A DNA stretch of 64,000 nucleotides, taken from assembly GCA_013415865.1 (NCBI GenBank), contig CP058896.1, positions 764,921 through 828,920 of the forward strand, read 5' to 3'. Shown piece by piece: positions 1-8,809 of the stretch. The notes under the pieces are model-generated. The model saw only the letters and a list, made by a program, of their open reading frames with translations. It had not been told where the DNA came from and searched no databases. The first letter of the stretch is position 1. Every line of letters begins with the position of its first letter. This stretch comes from Methanomassiliicoccales archaeon. GTDB taxonomy: Archaea; Thermoplasmatota; Thermoplasmata; Methanomassiliicoccales; UBA472. A program made the position numbers and the translations under genes.

Positions 1-303
1 TGAACGAGGATTTTGCATGGACCCGTCGTAGAGATCTGGGCCATATCAGTCCTTTTCTTCTTTCTCAATTATCTTGTCTGCCACGAGGACACATATGATC
101 CATGGCAGACGCTTGAGTTCCATAAAAAGGTGCTGGGATGCGTATTTGCTTTAGCTTCCCTGTGATTCAGACCATGGAGACCATTCCAAGGTACCTAAAG
201 GTGTTCCAATCACAATTTCATGAAAGAATGATATGATTATCCAGAAACGTGCTGCCTTCGGCAACCTATATTATCCCATGAACATCTTTCTCATCAGGGG
301 ATA
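1..303. other. Intergenic, no gene recognised
   Basis: No convincing coding frame is visible in this stretch at the window edge. The last part carries a plausible archaeal promoter for the flavodoxin gene: an AT-rich element CTATATTATC at about 268-277, then a GGGG tract at 297-300 just before the start codons. Confidence 0.5.
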
Positions 304-765
304 GTGATGAGGGCGTTATTGATATATGACTCAGTATCAGAAGCAAAAGTGACCGGTAAGGTCGCAGAAATGATAGCCAGTGAGATGAGGTCCAATGGGG
401 CTTCCGTCGATGTTCTGTTCGTAGAGGATGCTGGTAAGGTAGATATTAAAAGCTATGACCTCCTCGTGCTGGGGGCCCCGACGATGGCATGGAGGCCTTC
501 CCCCAGGATGAAAAAGTTCCTGGCATCGATGACGGACGGCCTTGACGGAAGAGCCGCGACGACCTTCGACACGCAGTTCGAATCGAGGTTCGCTGGCAAC
601 GCAACGAGGCACATGGAGAAGGCCCTTAGGAAGAAAGGGATGAAGATCGTGGTTCCTTCCCTCGTCGCCTATGTGGTGAGCAAGGACAAGTTGTATCACC
701 TCAGGGAGGACCAGGCCCAGAAGATCTCCTCTTGGGCAAAAGAGCTTGTGAAGGCTGTCAAATGA
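304..765 (+). CDS. Flavodoxin-domain protein
   Basis: This is a 153-residue protein of flavodoxin length and pattern. It opens with a hydrophobic strand (RALLIYDS) leading into a Ser/Thr-containing loop where the FMN phosphate would bind. A second strand, DLLVLGAPT, precedes an aromatic-containing segment (MAWRPSPRMKKFL) resembling the GSPTW..G.P..FL region of flavodoxins. A one-electron carrier role in the cytoplasm is known for the family; its partner is not visible. GTG at 304 and ATG at 307 are adjacent candidate starts behind a GGGG tract. It is a distant relative of the disrupted flavodoxin near 58.5-58.95 kb. Confidence 0.75.
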   Translation: MMRALLIYDSVSEAKVTGKVAEMIASEMRSNGASVDVLFVEDAGKVDIKSYDLLVLGAPTMAWRPSPRMKKFLASMTDGLDGRAATTFDTQFESRFAGNATRHMEKALRKKGMKIVVPSLVAYVVSKDKLYHLREDQAQKISSWAKELVKAVK

Positions 766-1047
766 TCATAGGCAGAGGTATGATGAGACCATAAGGTCCG
801 TTACAGAAAGGAGATCTCTTCTGGCGACCGCCATGAGAGGCAAAAAATTCCAAATCTTGAACACTTGTCCATTCATTCGATGTGGACAGGGTACGGGCAA
901 CGATGGCCTGTTTTTCCATGGTCCTTCGGCCAACTATTTACAAAGTTCGTCCTGAAGGTTGATCACAATGCTGTAGAAGAGATGACATCGGCTTAATGGG
1001 GTCATGAACGTCTGTCTGTAGGTCCTCATTCCGAGCCTCAAGATGAG

Positions 1048-1587
1048 TTGGAAAGGAACGCCGTGGAAAAAATTAATTACATCGTGGCCGTTGAATTAAT
1101 TATGCCATATAGAGATAAGAAGTTCAGCGAGCTGCTTGTCGCGGATGTTTATGATAAATTGGTGCTCAAAGCATCTCAGGTCAAGAGCGGGGCGATGATC
1201 TATGATGCAATCGAGCAGATGATCAGCAACATGTCAAGGAAGGCATATGTTGTCGATGAGGAGGGGAGATATCTAGGTACCATAAGCACAGAGACCATCC
1301 TGAAGCTCATAGGCTACAGGGTGGGCGTGAGGGATTCGAGCAGCCTTTCGTTCTATAGGTTCCTTAGGGACATATTCAAAGAAGATGTGAACAGCATAAT
1401 GGCCAAAGGCAGGACTGTTACGAAGGAGACGCCTCTTACAAAGGCGCTCAAGATAATGTTGGACGACCATCTCAACGACCTCCCCGTTGTGGACGAGAAC
1501 AACAGGTTGATAGGCGAGCTTGTCAGCCTTGAGCTCTTCATTGAAGGTAAGAAGGTATTTATGGAACGTGATGAGGGTTCAAGCTGA
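1048..1587 (+). CDS. CBS-domain pair protein
   Basis: A 179-residue protein with two CBS domains. The first spans roughly residues 45-95, with the typical AYVVDEEGRYLGTIS turn. The second spans roughly residues 115-170, with LPVVDENNRLIGELV. CBS pairs usually bind adenine nucleotides and sense energy state. No catalytic or channel domain is attached, so this is a stand-alone sensor of unknown partner. The start is uncertain: TTG at 1048 follows a GATGAG motif, while an in-frame GTG at 1063 and ATG at 1102 are alternatives. A second stand-alone CBS protein lies at 32.8 kb. Confidence 0.75.
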   Translation: MERNAVEKINYIVAVELIMPYRDKKFSELLVADVYDKLVLKASQVKSGAMIYDAIEQMISNMSRKAYVVDEEGRYLGTISTETILKLIGYRVGVRDSSSLSFYRFLRDIFKEDVNSIMAKGRTVTKETPLTKALKIMLDDHLNDLPVVDENNRLIGELVSLELFIEGKKVFMERDEGSS

Positions 1588-2023
1588 CCATTTTTTGGCT
1601 CAGAGGGTTGAATACATCGTTTCAATATGTGCTTTGAATAGGGAGGTAGAGCACCCACTTCCATATTCTTTGATTGGAGAGGCCGATGGTCCTGATGAAT
1701 GGATGTGATTTGCGCATTTGCCCTGAGTACAGAGAATGATTTATCAGCCAAGACCATGGGGCATCTGATAGATGAGTTAATGATGATGTTCTTTCAGGGC
1801 GTTTGATAATTACAGAAATGCTATCCCATCGCTGGTCTGCTTCTGTACCCTGATTTTTTTAAGAGATGCCCAGAAATAGAGCATACTTCCATCAGCGAGC
1901 TTCTAAGGTTCCCTAAATATGAGGTTAAATTGAAAAAAAGTTCATAATGATGGCAAATGGGTCATGATGCCAAACCGCATCCTGCCTATGTTCGTTTCCT
2001 AATGACGGTTCATTTTTAATTGA
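1588..2023. other. Intergenic between CBS gene and restriction cassette
   Basis: No coding frame with family resemblance is seen. A run of seven T at 1854-1860 could end transcripts arriving from the left. The sequence becomes AT-richer towards 1900-2030, where the restriction cassette ends. Confidence 0.4.
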
Positions 2024-3292
2024 TCAAAATTCATCAATCCGTTTGACCCTTGAGGATACCTTTGGGTCGTTTATAATCTCCATAAGTCGCTTCCCCATGA
2101 TCTCTACCAGACCCACGACCAAAGCATTGCCCATACAGAAATAGCGCCATCTTGTTGGCATCCCCAGCGTCCAATTGTCATCAAAACCATTCAATCTCTC
2201 ACACTCAACCGGCGTCAATATCCTGTAACGACCATTCGTTGGATCTAGGATTATATGGCTGACCCGATTCGGTCTCTTGTTACCATCGCTTGTCAGTAAT
2301 GTCCTCGAAGGCTCGTCCAATCTGTCAGGAAATGGTATAGCGCCTTCTGTGTAATGATACTCGTAGCCATTCTTATCCTTCCGATATTCAGCTTTTGCAC
2401 CTTTGCAGTACCTCCACGTTTTTTTATTTATTGTATCGGATCCCTCCTCACCTATGTCCCCTTCATTTACATAGAACTCATCATCAGCATCAGGCACAAG
2501 AACGTCTCTCAGGGTCATCTTCCTTCCGTTGAACTTTGGAATTACATTGCAGGTCTGTATCTTACCCCTTACCATGTATCCAGAATTTTCAAATTTGAAT
2601 TTGAAATTGTCAGAAATGGATTGTAGGTCCTCTTCAAGGATGGCGGATCTGCACTCCCCGTTCAATTTGACCTTGAAAGAAGGTGCGAAGAAACCCTGTG
2701 ATAATATCACCTTCTCGGCTGGTGTGCTTTCATAAAGCGCCTTTATGACGGACTTAGGTCTTGTTGCAAAGATAAAGGTCCTCCTCCGTTTTTGAGGGAA
2801 CCCATAATCTGCTGCATTGATGACCCTCCATTCTACCGCATAACCTAGCCTGTTCAGACATCCCAAGATCATTCCGAAATCTCTTCCACGCTGACCTGTG
2901 GGGGACTTCAGCAACCTATCGACGTTCTCAAGAAGGACATAAGGGATTGGTCTCCCAGCATGGACCTTCTCTTTTAAAATCCTATCAATGTCCCACCAAA
3001 GGACGCCCTTCTTTCCTGTGATGCCGTTTGCTTTTGTTGTTGCAACTGAATAATCTTGGCATGGAAAACCTCCGACAAGAAGGGTAGCATCTGGTATATT
3101 CCGAACTTCGACCTTTGAGATATCTAAGTTCAAACAGATGCCTGGATAGTGCCTATTATAGCATTCAAAGGCATGCTGGACCTTTTTCCCAGGCTCCCAT
3201 TGGTCGGCCCAAACCACCTTCCAACCACTCTTACTGAGACCGAGGTGAAAACCCCCCACGCCTGCAAAGAGCTCGATTACAGTTGGTTCCAT
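2024..3292 (-). CDS. DNA (cytosine-5) methyltransferase
   Basis: This is a type II C5-cytosine methyltransferase. Its motifs run in canonical order. Motif I is VIELFAGVGGFHLGL (SAM binding). Motif IV is GGFPCQDYSV, with the catalytic Cys in PCQ. Motif VI is LLENVDRLL, motif VIII is QKRRRTFIFATR, and a C-terminal motif X region (CMGNALVVGLV) follows. It is the last gene of a minus-strand cassette behind a Sau3AI/MutH-type endonuclease, so it should methylate the site that enzyme cuts; a GATC-type site is likely but inferred. I prefer ATG at 3292, just ahead of motif I. An upstream in-frame TTG at 3391 would add 33 residues and overlap the endonuclease gene. Base composition is clearly AT-richer than the neighbourhood, as expected for a transferred cassette. 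Confidence 0.92.
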   Translation of the reverse strand: MEPTVIELFAGVGGFHLGLSKSGWKVVWADQWEPGKKVQHAFECYNRHYPGICLNLDISKVEVRNIPDATLLVGGFPCQDYSVATTKANGITGKKGVLWWDIDRILKEKVHAGRPIPYVLLENVDRLLKSPTGQRGRDFGMILGCLNRLGYAVEWRVINAADYGFPQKRRRTFIFATRPKSVIKALYESTPAEKVILSQGFFAPSFKVKLNGECRSAILEEDLQSISDNFKFKFENSGYMVRGKIQTCNVIPKFNGRKMTLRDVLVPDADDEFYVNEGDIGEEGSDTINKKTWRYCKGAKAEYRKDKNGYEYHYTEGAIPFPDRLDEPSRTLLTSDGNKRPNRVSHIILDPTNGRYRILTPVECERLNGFDDNWTLGMPTRWRYFCMGNALVVGLVEIMGKRLMEIINDPKVSSRVKRIDEF

Positions 3293-3356
3293 CTGTTCAA
3301 GTTGAGGCCCTATCCTTATGAATAATTTTCTGATGGGGTCAGTGTAAGTGTGGGAA

Positions 3357-4736
3357 TCATCTATTATCCAATGTCCAGGGGACAGCGCCAATCTGTTTTT
3401 CTATATAGGAGCGGTTCAACCAAAATGACCTTTTTACCTGCTTGCTTCCATCAGGTGCGGTGATAGTGTCGCGGGCCGTTCTTGCATGTGGTCTCACATG
3501 GCTCACCTTGTTGTCCGTGCTTTTTGGAAGTTCTGGATACTTGCCATCTATGATGCATTTCTTTGTGTCACTCCAGACCTTTCTCACTTCTTCTAGGTCC
3601 TTTGGCGGTATTGACCAGAACATGACCTTTTTCAAATGTTTTATTCCTCTTTCGTCCTTCTGATATATAACAAAGAAAAATCTCTTTACGAACATCTCGC
3701 GGATTTGCGATGTATCCCAATCATCCTCTTTGACTATCTCGTCATATCTGAATGCGGGGAATGAGATATGCTCTTTGATTTTGCCATTCGCCTCCACTGT
3801 AATGCTTCTCAGCGTTATGTCCGCTTTTTCGAACTCTATAATCCGCTTTTTGACGCCTAAAATTCGACGTGTTAGAAGGTCGTTTATATTCTTTGCCCTA
3901 CTATTCACATCAAAATCAAATTTCTTACCAATCGCTACCACATCCCATCCAATATACGGATTGAATCTTTCAATTACAATTTCTTCAAATGAGTCGTATC
4001 CCTTTGGTAGGCCTTGTTTCACGATGGAGTCCTGTTGCAATATATTCTCCTTTTTTTGTAAATATTGGATAATGGAGTTTACATAGCTCTGTTTGAATGA
4101 GAACGCCCTTTGCATCGCCTTTTTTTCCGAAAATGGCTGATCTCTCAATGAATTGGAGTCTTTACCTTTAGTGCATGCAGCAAGATACCTTGTCATGCCC
4201 TCATGAATTTCATGTGCCTTTCCTGCCATTACCATTTCTTTTATGTCTTCCCAATCCTTCTTGATGACAGGAAGATCCTCATTTGGTATACTCCAAAGGT
4301 CTGCCAGGACCACTTTCAGGTCCTTTACAGGCTTGTCTTTCTCATGCAAATAAAAAACAACCAATAATCTTGCATTCTTCTTGAGGAAAGAGGAATTTTC
4401 AAAGATTTCGTCCTTCAATGAATGGTAATTGATGATGCTCAGGACCATTCTTTCTTTTGCTTTTATCCCTTTTGCTGTTTTTATGACCGGGCTTGATTTG
4501 AGTTCTATGCCTGCTTCACGAAAATCAGGAACGCTCTCATTGAAGTTCTCCTGAATCCCAAAATATTCTCGCTCCAAGATTGTGCCAAACCCTCCCTTTG
4601 ATGTTCTAGTAGTGTGTTCGTCAGAACCTCCATCCACGGATGTGGGAAGAACGGACCTTAGGGTTTTATTTACTATTCTTTTGGCCATCGAAAGTATGAT
4701 GGACTGGTCCTTGATCGATTTAGAATCGTCATTCAT
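3357..4736 (-). CDS. Sau3AI/MutH-family type II restriction endonuclease
   Basis: A 459-residue protein with the signature of MutH/Sau3AI nucleases near residues 48-90: GFGTILEREYFGI, then PDFREAGIELKSSPV. This supplies the Glu, Asp and Glu-x-Lys residues of the catalytic site. Its length matches Sau3AI-type enzymes, which carry a catalytic N-terminal MutH-like domain and a C-terminal DNA-binding MutH-like domain. The C-terminal half here (around PYIGWDVVAIGKKF) fits the second domain. The family is known to cut GATC. Start ATG at 4736 overlaps the end of vsr by 8 nt, implying translational coupling. Confidence 0.85.
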   Translation of the reverse strand: MNDDSKSIKDQSIILSMAKRIVNKTLRSVLPTSVDGGSDEHTTRTSKGGFGTILEREYFGIQENFNESVPDFREAGIELKSSPVIKTAKGIKAKERMVLSIINYHSLKDEIFENSSFLKKNARLLVVFYLHEKDKPVKDLKVVLADLWSIPNEDLPVIKKDWEDIKEMVMAGKAHEIHEGMTRYLAACTKGKDSNSLRDQPFSEKKAMQRAFSFKQSYVNSIIQYLQKKENILQQDSIVKQGLPKGYDSFEEIVIERFNPYIGWDVVAIGKKFDFDVNSRAKNINDLLTRRILGVKKRIIEFEKADITLRSITVEANGKIKEHISFPAFRYDEIVKEDDWDTSQIREMFVKRFFFVIYQKDERGIKHLKKVMFWSIPPKDLEEVRKVWSDTKKCIIDGKYPELPKSTDNKVSHVRPHARTARDTITAPDGSKQVKRSFWLNRSYIEKQIGAVPWTLDNR

Positions 4737-5190
4737 TTTCCTTCACCAGATTGATGATCATATCAACGACCATTTGGATGTCCCTTTTAATTTGACACTC
4801 CCATATTACCAAGGGCGTCCATCCGATTGCCTCTAATTCCTTTTTCACCTCGGCATCCCTTTTGATGTTCTTTTCAAATTTATTTTGCCAGAAATCAGAA
4901 TGAGATTTCGGGACGGGCAAATTGCATAATGGACATCTATGCCAAAAACACCCATTCACAAATATGGCGACTTTCTTACGAACGAATGCAATATCAGGTC
5001 TTCCAGGGAGTTTTCCATAACTGACCCTATATCCATAAATTCCATTTTCTCTCAATTTCTTTCTCAGCTTTACTTCGGGACCGGTATCTTTTCCTTTATT
5101 AGATCTCATACAGACGGATGTGCTCTCGGAAACAGGGATAGGGCACCTTCCATCCCTAATAAATGACTTCGTCCTTCTCCTCTTCTTCAT
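4729..5190 (-). CDS. vsr: Very short patch repair endonuclease Vsr
   Basis: A 153-residue Vsr-type mismatch endonuclease. The N-terminal block MRSNKGKDTGPEVKLRKKL, the PDIAF segment with its catalytic Asp, and the zinc-site pattern VNGCFWHRCPLC match the family, as does the C-terminal LVIWECQIKRD. Vsr nicks beside T:G mismatches produced when 5-methylcytosine deaminates, and so limits the mutational cost of the methyltransferase encoded downstream. It is first in the cassette. ATG at 5190 is preceded by GGAG at a short spacing, and an AT-rich promoter-like element (minus strand GTTTTAATAAAG) lies at 5233-5244. Confidence 0.92.
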   Translation of the reverse strand: MKKRRRTKSFIRDGRCPIPVSESTSVCMRSNKGKDTGPEVKLRKKLRENGIYGYRVSYGKLPGRPDIAFVRKKVAIFVNGCFWHRCPLCNLPVPKSHSDFWQNKFEKNIKRDAEVKKELEAIGWTPLVIWECQIKRDIQMVVDMIINLVKENE

Positions 5191-5838
5191 ATTCTCCTAT
5201 GGAATTCAATTAAAATCCTTAATATTTGCCGCCTTTATTAAAACACCCCAATATGTTGGACTTATATTATCAATATTATTTGATGGACAAAATATAGGCG
5301 ATTTTATTTTGACAGTTGAAAAGAAATGCATTAAATCTGGAAGACATGGATGTCCAGTTATCAGAGTAGAACTTCAAGTTTGAAGGGCAGACCTGCCTTG
5401 ATGCGTAGTCCATCAAACATTCAGAAAACATGACCGCCTTCTGTACCCATTCCAATTCTCGGATGCATACGAAGTATCTGATTGTGTGGCGCATCCGCAT
5501 TCTTGCGAACATGTTCCCGTTCTCTACCCATGAAAAATAGGTCTGTCCTACCGCTAGTTCCTAAATGCAATCTTATCCTCTGCTACCTTGAATGGTAGAT
5601 ATCCATCGCCATTTGATACAGATACAATATCTTGACCACATTGACCAATTAGATATTTCTATGGGAATTATTACCAATGAATCCACACACCGAATGTAAT
5701 TGTAAAAAGATGTGTTAGAACGTTAAGGGGCGTTATAGAAAAAATGGTTTGATCCCTGTGACCATCTCCGTTAAATATGCCATCAGCCCCATAAATGATG
5801 AAAATAGGTCATTTCAACTAAAATGGTGACAATCAACT
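5191..5838. other. AT-rich intergenic region with possible RM promoter
   Basis: The left part holds the probable promoter of the restriction cassette (minus strand, TATA-like element at 5233-5244). A 78-codon minus-strand frame at 5276-5512 has no recognisable domain and no clear ribosome binding site, so I do not call it a gene. The region is AT-rich and may be the outer edge of the transferred segment. Confidence 0.4.
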
Positions 5839-6258
5839 ATGATAAGACATCTGAAAAAGTACATCTTGAGCTCATCCAGAGAGGATGACAGGTCTGCCAC
5901 GGTTAACATTTCAAAAGAAGATTGGCAGGATTATATAGCAATGGTCAAGGAAGGTGTGCCGCTCGATGTCTCACCTGAGACGCTCATATCGATCGGTTCA
6001 AAGGTCCTGTTAGACGAAACGAACTATGAAGGACAGTCCTTCCTCCGTTCTCCACACCAGGAATTGGAAAAGCTCCGAAGGGAATGCATGGTCCTTGATA
6101 AGATGATAGAGGACGAGGTGATGATTGGTGATGAGCAAGAAAGGTCCCTGAACGAATATCTGGAAGACTGTGCGACCCTACAGTATTATCTCGAGATGAT
6201 GGAGCTCTTCGTAGCGAGGATGAAGAAAATGAGCCGGAAGGAAGGTGCTGAGAGTTGA
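5839..6258 (+). CDS. Hypothetical protein with RHH-like N-terminus and helical tail
   Basis: A 139-residue protein of unknown function. Residues about 20-60 read as a short strand (ATVNIS) followed by two helices (KEDWQDYIAMVKEG, then SPETLISIGSKVLL). This arrangement resembles ribbon-helix-helix DNA-binding domains. Residues about 70-135 are rich in Glu, Lys and Leu and look like a long helix or coiled coil. The TGA stop overlaps the TTG that opens the next reading frame, so the two genes are probably cotranscribed and coupled. The RHH assignment is by secondary-structure pattern only. Confidence 0.6.
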   Translation: MIRHLKKYILSSSREDDRSATVNISKEDWQDYIAMVKEGVPLDVSPETLISIGSKVLLDETNYEGQSFLRSPHQELEKLRRECMVLDKMIEDEVMIGDEQERSLNEYLEDCATLQYYLEMMELFVARMKKMSRKEGAES

Positions 6259-6275
6259 GAGAAGGCCAAGTAAGC

Positions 6276-6728
6276 ATGTCGACGGTCGATGTCCTCCTGA
6301 AAGAGGATCTGGCCAAAAAGGTGAAGAAGGTCGCCCTCAAGAAACGTGTGAGCTTCAAGACCGCCTTGGACATGTGTTATTCCGTCGGGCTTGAGAGATC
6401 ATTGCGGTCGCGAGATGCCTGGAACGACCTGGCCAAAGAACAGGGCCTATATGATGAGATCGTCCGAGCAAGGGCGGAAAAGGATGAAAAATTAAGACGG
6501 GTCATGGACCATCGCTCCCGGAGCGTGTCTAAGAAATTCGATGGCTATGAAGGGTTCAACAACGTCACAACGATGCTCATATCATACCTGGGGAAGCGCG
6601 CAGAGGCGGTGCAGCTTAAATCGCAATTGGAAAAGAAAGGGATAAAGGTTGACATAAGCCCAGGTGAGGTCCCGAACCTGGATGTGCTGACCAGGAGATA
6701 TCTTTTCAAAGATAAAAAAAACGGATGA
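6276..6728 (+). CDS. Hypothetical protein with RHH-like N-terminus
   Basis: An approximately 150-residue protein. The first 40 residues (STVDVLLKEDLAKKVKKVAL, then a second helix SFKTALDMCYSVGL) have the strand-helix-helix pattern of a ribbon-helix-helix regulator. The remainder is charged and helical, with a terminal alpha/beta-like piece (KKGIKVDISPGEVPNLDVL). ATG at 6276 is preferred: it lies about 12 nt after AGAAGG. The frame also opens with TTG at 6255, overlapping the upstream stop. It pairs with the upstream gene and sits before a dynamin-like GTPase. No toxin or catalytic motif is seen. Confidence 0.6.
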   Translation: MSTVDVLLKEDLAKKVKKVALKKRVSFKTALDMCYSVGLERSLRSRDAWNDLAKEQGLYDEIVRARAEKDEKLRRVMDHRSRSVSKKFDGYEGFNNVTTMLISYLGKRAEAVQLKSQLEKKGIKVDISPGEVPNLDVLTRRYLFKDKKNG

Positions 6729-6749
6729 TGCCTGAGACCATATGCGGTC

Positions 6750-6777
6750 GGTATCAGATGCGTATCGAACTGATACC
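6750..6777. repeat. Perfect 8-bp inverted repeat GGTATCAG/CTGATACC
   Basis: Arms at 6750-6757 and 6770-6777 enclose a 12-nt loop, 22 nt downstream of the RHH-like gene. A possible TATA element (ATTATAATAC) follows near 6795-6805. It could be an intrinsic RNA hairpin ending the small operon, or an operator bound by the RHH-like proteins and placed ahead of the dynamin gene. Confidence 0.55.
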
Positions 6778-7045
6778 CTGTAAAAAATTCCTCAATTATA
6801 ATACCTCACGACTGCATAATTCTCATATACTGACCTCATGATGAAGAAAAGACTGGTGATGGGGCCCACCTTTAACCGCCTGGTGCGAGCTGATGGCTTC
6901 TATCTTTCAATCGCACCTATGATAAAAGGTAGGTCCCTATGACGACGAGATCTGTGAGAATGGAGCGATGGGCCCTCATTATAAAGACCGCCTTCATCCG
7001 CCTATCTGTCCTTAGATGGTCTGGAACACCTCTGGGGGCCTGACC

Positions 7046-8809
7046 ATGATATCGTCCACCGCTCTGAAGGAGTTCGAAGGTCGGAAACTTGCTATTTTGG
7101 ACGTGGCCGGAAGGCTCGAAGAGGCTGCAACGGTGTTGAGGGCAGATATCGCCAGGTCAAGGATCAAGGATATAAGGACCAAACTGCAGGATGAACGGTT
7201 CAACATCGCGGTGGTCGGCGGCTATAAAAGAGGAAAGTCGACCTTCGTCAATGCCCTTCTGGGCTCTGAGATACTTCCAACAGGTATCGTCCCGTTGACG
7301 AGCGTGATAACGAAGATCGTGAGCGGAGATAAGACCCAGGTGACCGTGGTCTTTCAAGATGGAAGGCAAGAGAAGATCGCGATCAGGGACCTAGGACAAT
7401 ATATCACAGAGAAAGGAAACCCTGGGAACAGGTTGAAGGTCAGTGAGGTGGAGGTCACCTTTGATACAGGCGATCTGAAGGAGGGTGTCACCATCGTAGA
7501 TACACCAGGCATCGGATCGACATTTATTGAGAACACCAAGGTCGCCCATGGGTTCATCGACCAAGTAGATGCTGCAGTGTTCGTGATAGGTGCCGACCCT
7601 CCGATAGGTGAGGCAGAGATGGAGTTCTTGAAGATGGTCGGCAGGTCGGTGGACAAGATCTTCTTCGTTCAGAACAAGATCGATGCGTTTTCAGATGGCG
7701 AGTGGATGGAATCATTGGATTTTTCCTCGACCATGATAAAGGATCACCTTGGACTAAAAGAGGTCAAGGTATATCCTCTCTCGTCCAAGTTGGCCTTGGA
7801 CGCCAAGAAGAGACAGGGTAGGGCACAATGGGAGGCCAGCCGTTTCGAGCAGTTCGAAAGGGATTTTGAGAGATTCTTGGTGAATGGAAAGGGAGATGTC
7901 GTGCTCCATAACGCCAGGTCACGATTGCTGCGGATAGCGTATGACCTGAAGGATGCTGTCACGTTGGAGATCGATGCTACGGAACATTCCATCGAAGAAT
8001 TGCAAAGAAGATTGGATTGGCTTGATCAACAGAACAATCATGCAGTTCTGAGAATGAAAGAGGCGGCGTATATCATAGATGGGATGGAGAAAGATGTGTC
8101 CAGCTCGGTCACTGCCGATATCGCGCCATTTATCGGATCGAATAAAGACCGAGCTGTAGATCTGCTTAAAAGGAGGCTCGATGGGATCAGCAACGACCTA
8201 AATAAGGAAGATCTCCTCAATATGGTGACAAGTGAGATGGCCATCACTATCGATGAGGTCCTGGAGCCTTTCGTGAAAGAGCAAAGCTCGAAAGTGACGG
8301 GGACCTTCGAGCTCGCCGCAATAAGATTTAAAAAAGAGGCGGATGAGATCATCAGGTCGGTCCGTCAGGAGGTGGCCGAGGCTTTCAACATCAGCCTGTG
8401 CAAAGATGTGAGGCTCCCTGACTTCAAACAAGAGACAAGGTCTTGGCTCGATATCAGACCTGTCATCTCATATGACCTGTTGTTCGTCGGTGAGGTCCAG
8501 AGCGCACTACCCCGGAAGTTGATGAGGCGTATCGTTGAAAAAAAGGCCTTGAAGATGATAGAGGAGGAGCTCGAGAAGAACGCGGGCAGATTCAGATATG
8601 ACCTCGTGAGCCGACTGTCTGAGAGCTGCCAAAGGCTGAAGGACGAATATCAGGGAAATCTGAACGAGGTCGTATCGACCATCGATAAAGCATTGAGGTC
8701 TGGTATCGAAGATAGGCAGCGGACAAAGGAAGATGCGATGAAACGCAAGGCGCTCTTGAGGTCAGAGCTGACAATCCTATGCGACATCGTAGATGAACTG
8801 GAAAGATAG
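7046..8809 (+). CDS. Dynamin-like GTPase
   Basis: A large GTPase of the bacterial/archaeal dynamin-like type. Counted from the upstream ATG at 7016, the G1 P-loop GGYKRGKST falls at about residues 68-76. A G2 Thr follows (LTSVITKI), then G3 DTPGIGS near 161 and G4 NKID near 220. The C-terminal two thirds is almost entirely helical and charged, fitting the stalk and neck of dynamins. No clear transmembrane helix is visible, so membrane contact would be peripheral. I prefer ATG at 7046, 7 nt after GGGGG; ATG at 7016 lacks such a site. Family members remodel membranes, and some act in stress or phage defence. The location beside a restriction cassette and two RHH-like genes is suggestive only. 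Confidence 0.8.
   Translation: MISSTALKEFEGRKLAILDVAGRLEEAATVLRADIARSRIKDIRTKLQDERFNIAVVGGYKRGKSTFVNALLGSEILPTGIVPLTSVITKIVSGDKTQVTVVFQDGRQEKIAIRDLGQYITEKGNPGNRLKVSEVEVTFDTGDLKEGVTIVDTPGIGSTFIENTKVAHGFIDQVDAAVFVIGADPPIGEAEMEFLKMVGRSVDKIFFVQNKIDAFSDGEWMESLDFSSTMIKDHLGLKEVKVYPLSSKLALDAKKRQGRAQWEASRFEQFERDFERFLVNGKGDVVLHNARSRLLRIAYDLKDAVTLEIDATEHSIEELQRRLDWLDQQNNHAVLRMKEAAYIIDGMEKDVSSSVTADIAPFIGSNKDRAVDLLKRRLDGISNDLNKEDLLNMVTSEMAITIDEVLEPFVKEQSSKVTGTFELAAIRFKKEADEIIRSVRQEVAEAFNISLCKDVRLPDFKQETRSWLDIRPVISYDLLFVGEVQSALPRKLMRRIVEKKALKMIEEELEKNAGRFRYDLVSRLSESCQRLKDEYQGNLNEVVSTIDKALRSGIEDRQRTKEDAMKRKALLRSELTILCDIVDELER

Noticed and set aside
5276-5512. 78-codon minus-strand frame upstream of the vsr gene
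   Set aside because: No recognisable domain, no ribosome binding site, and it overlaps the AT-rich promoter region of the restriction cassette.
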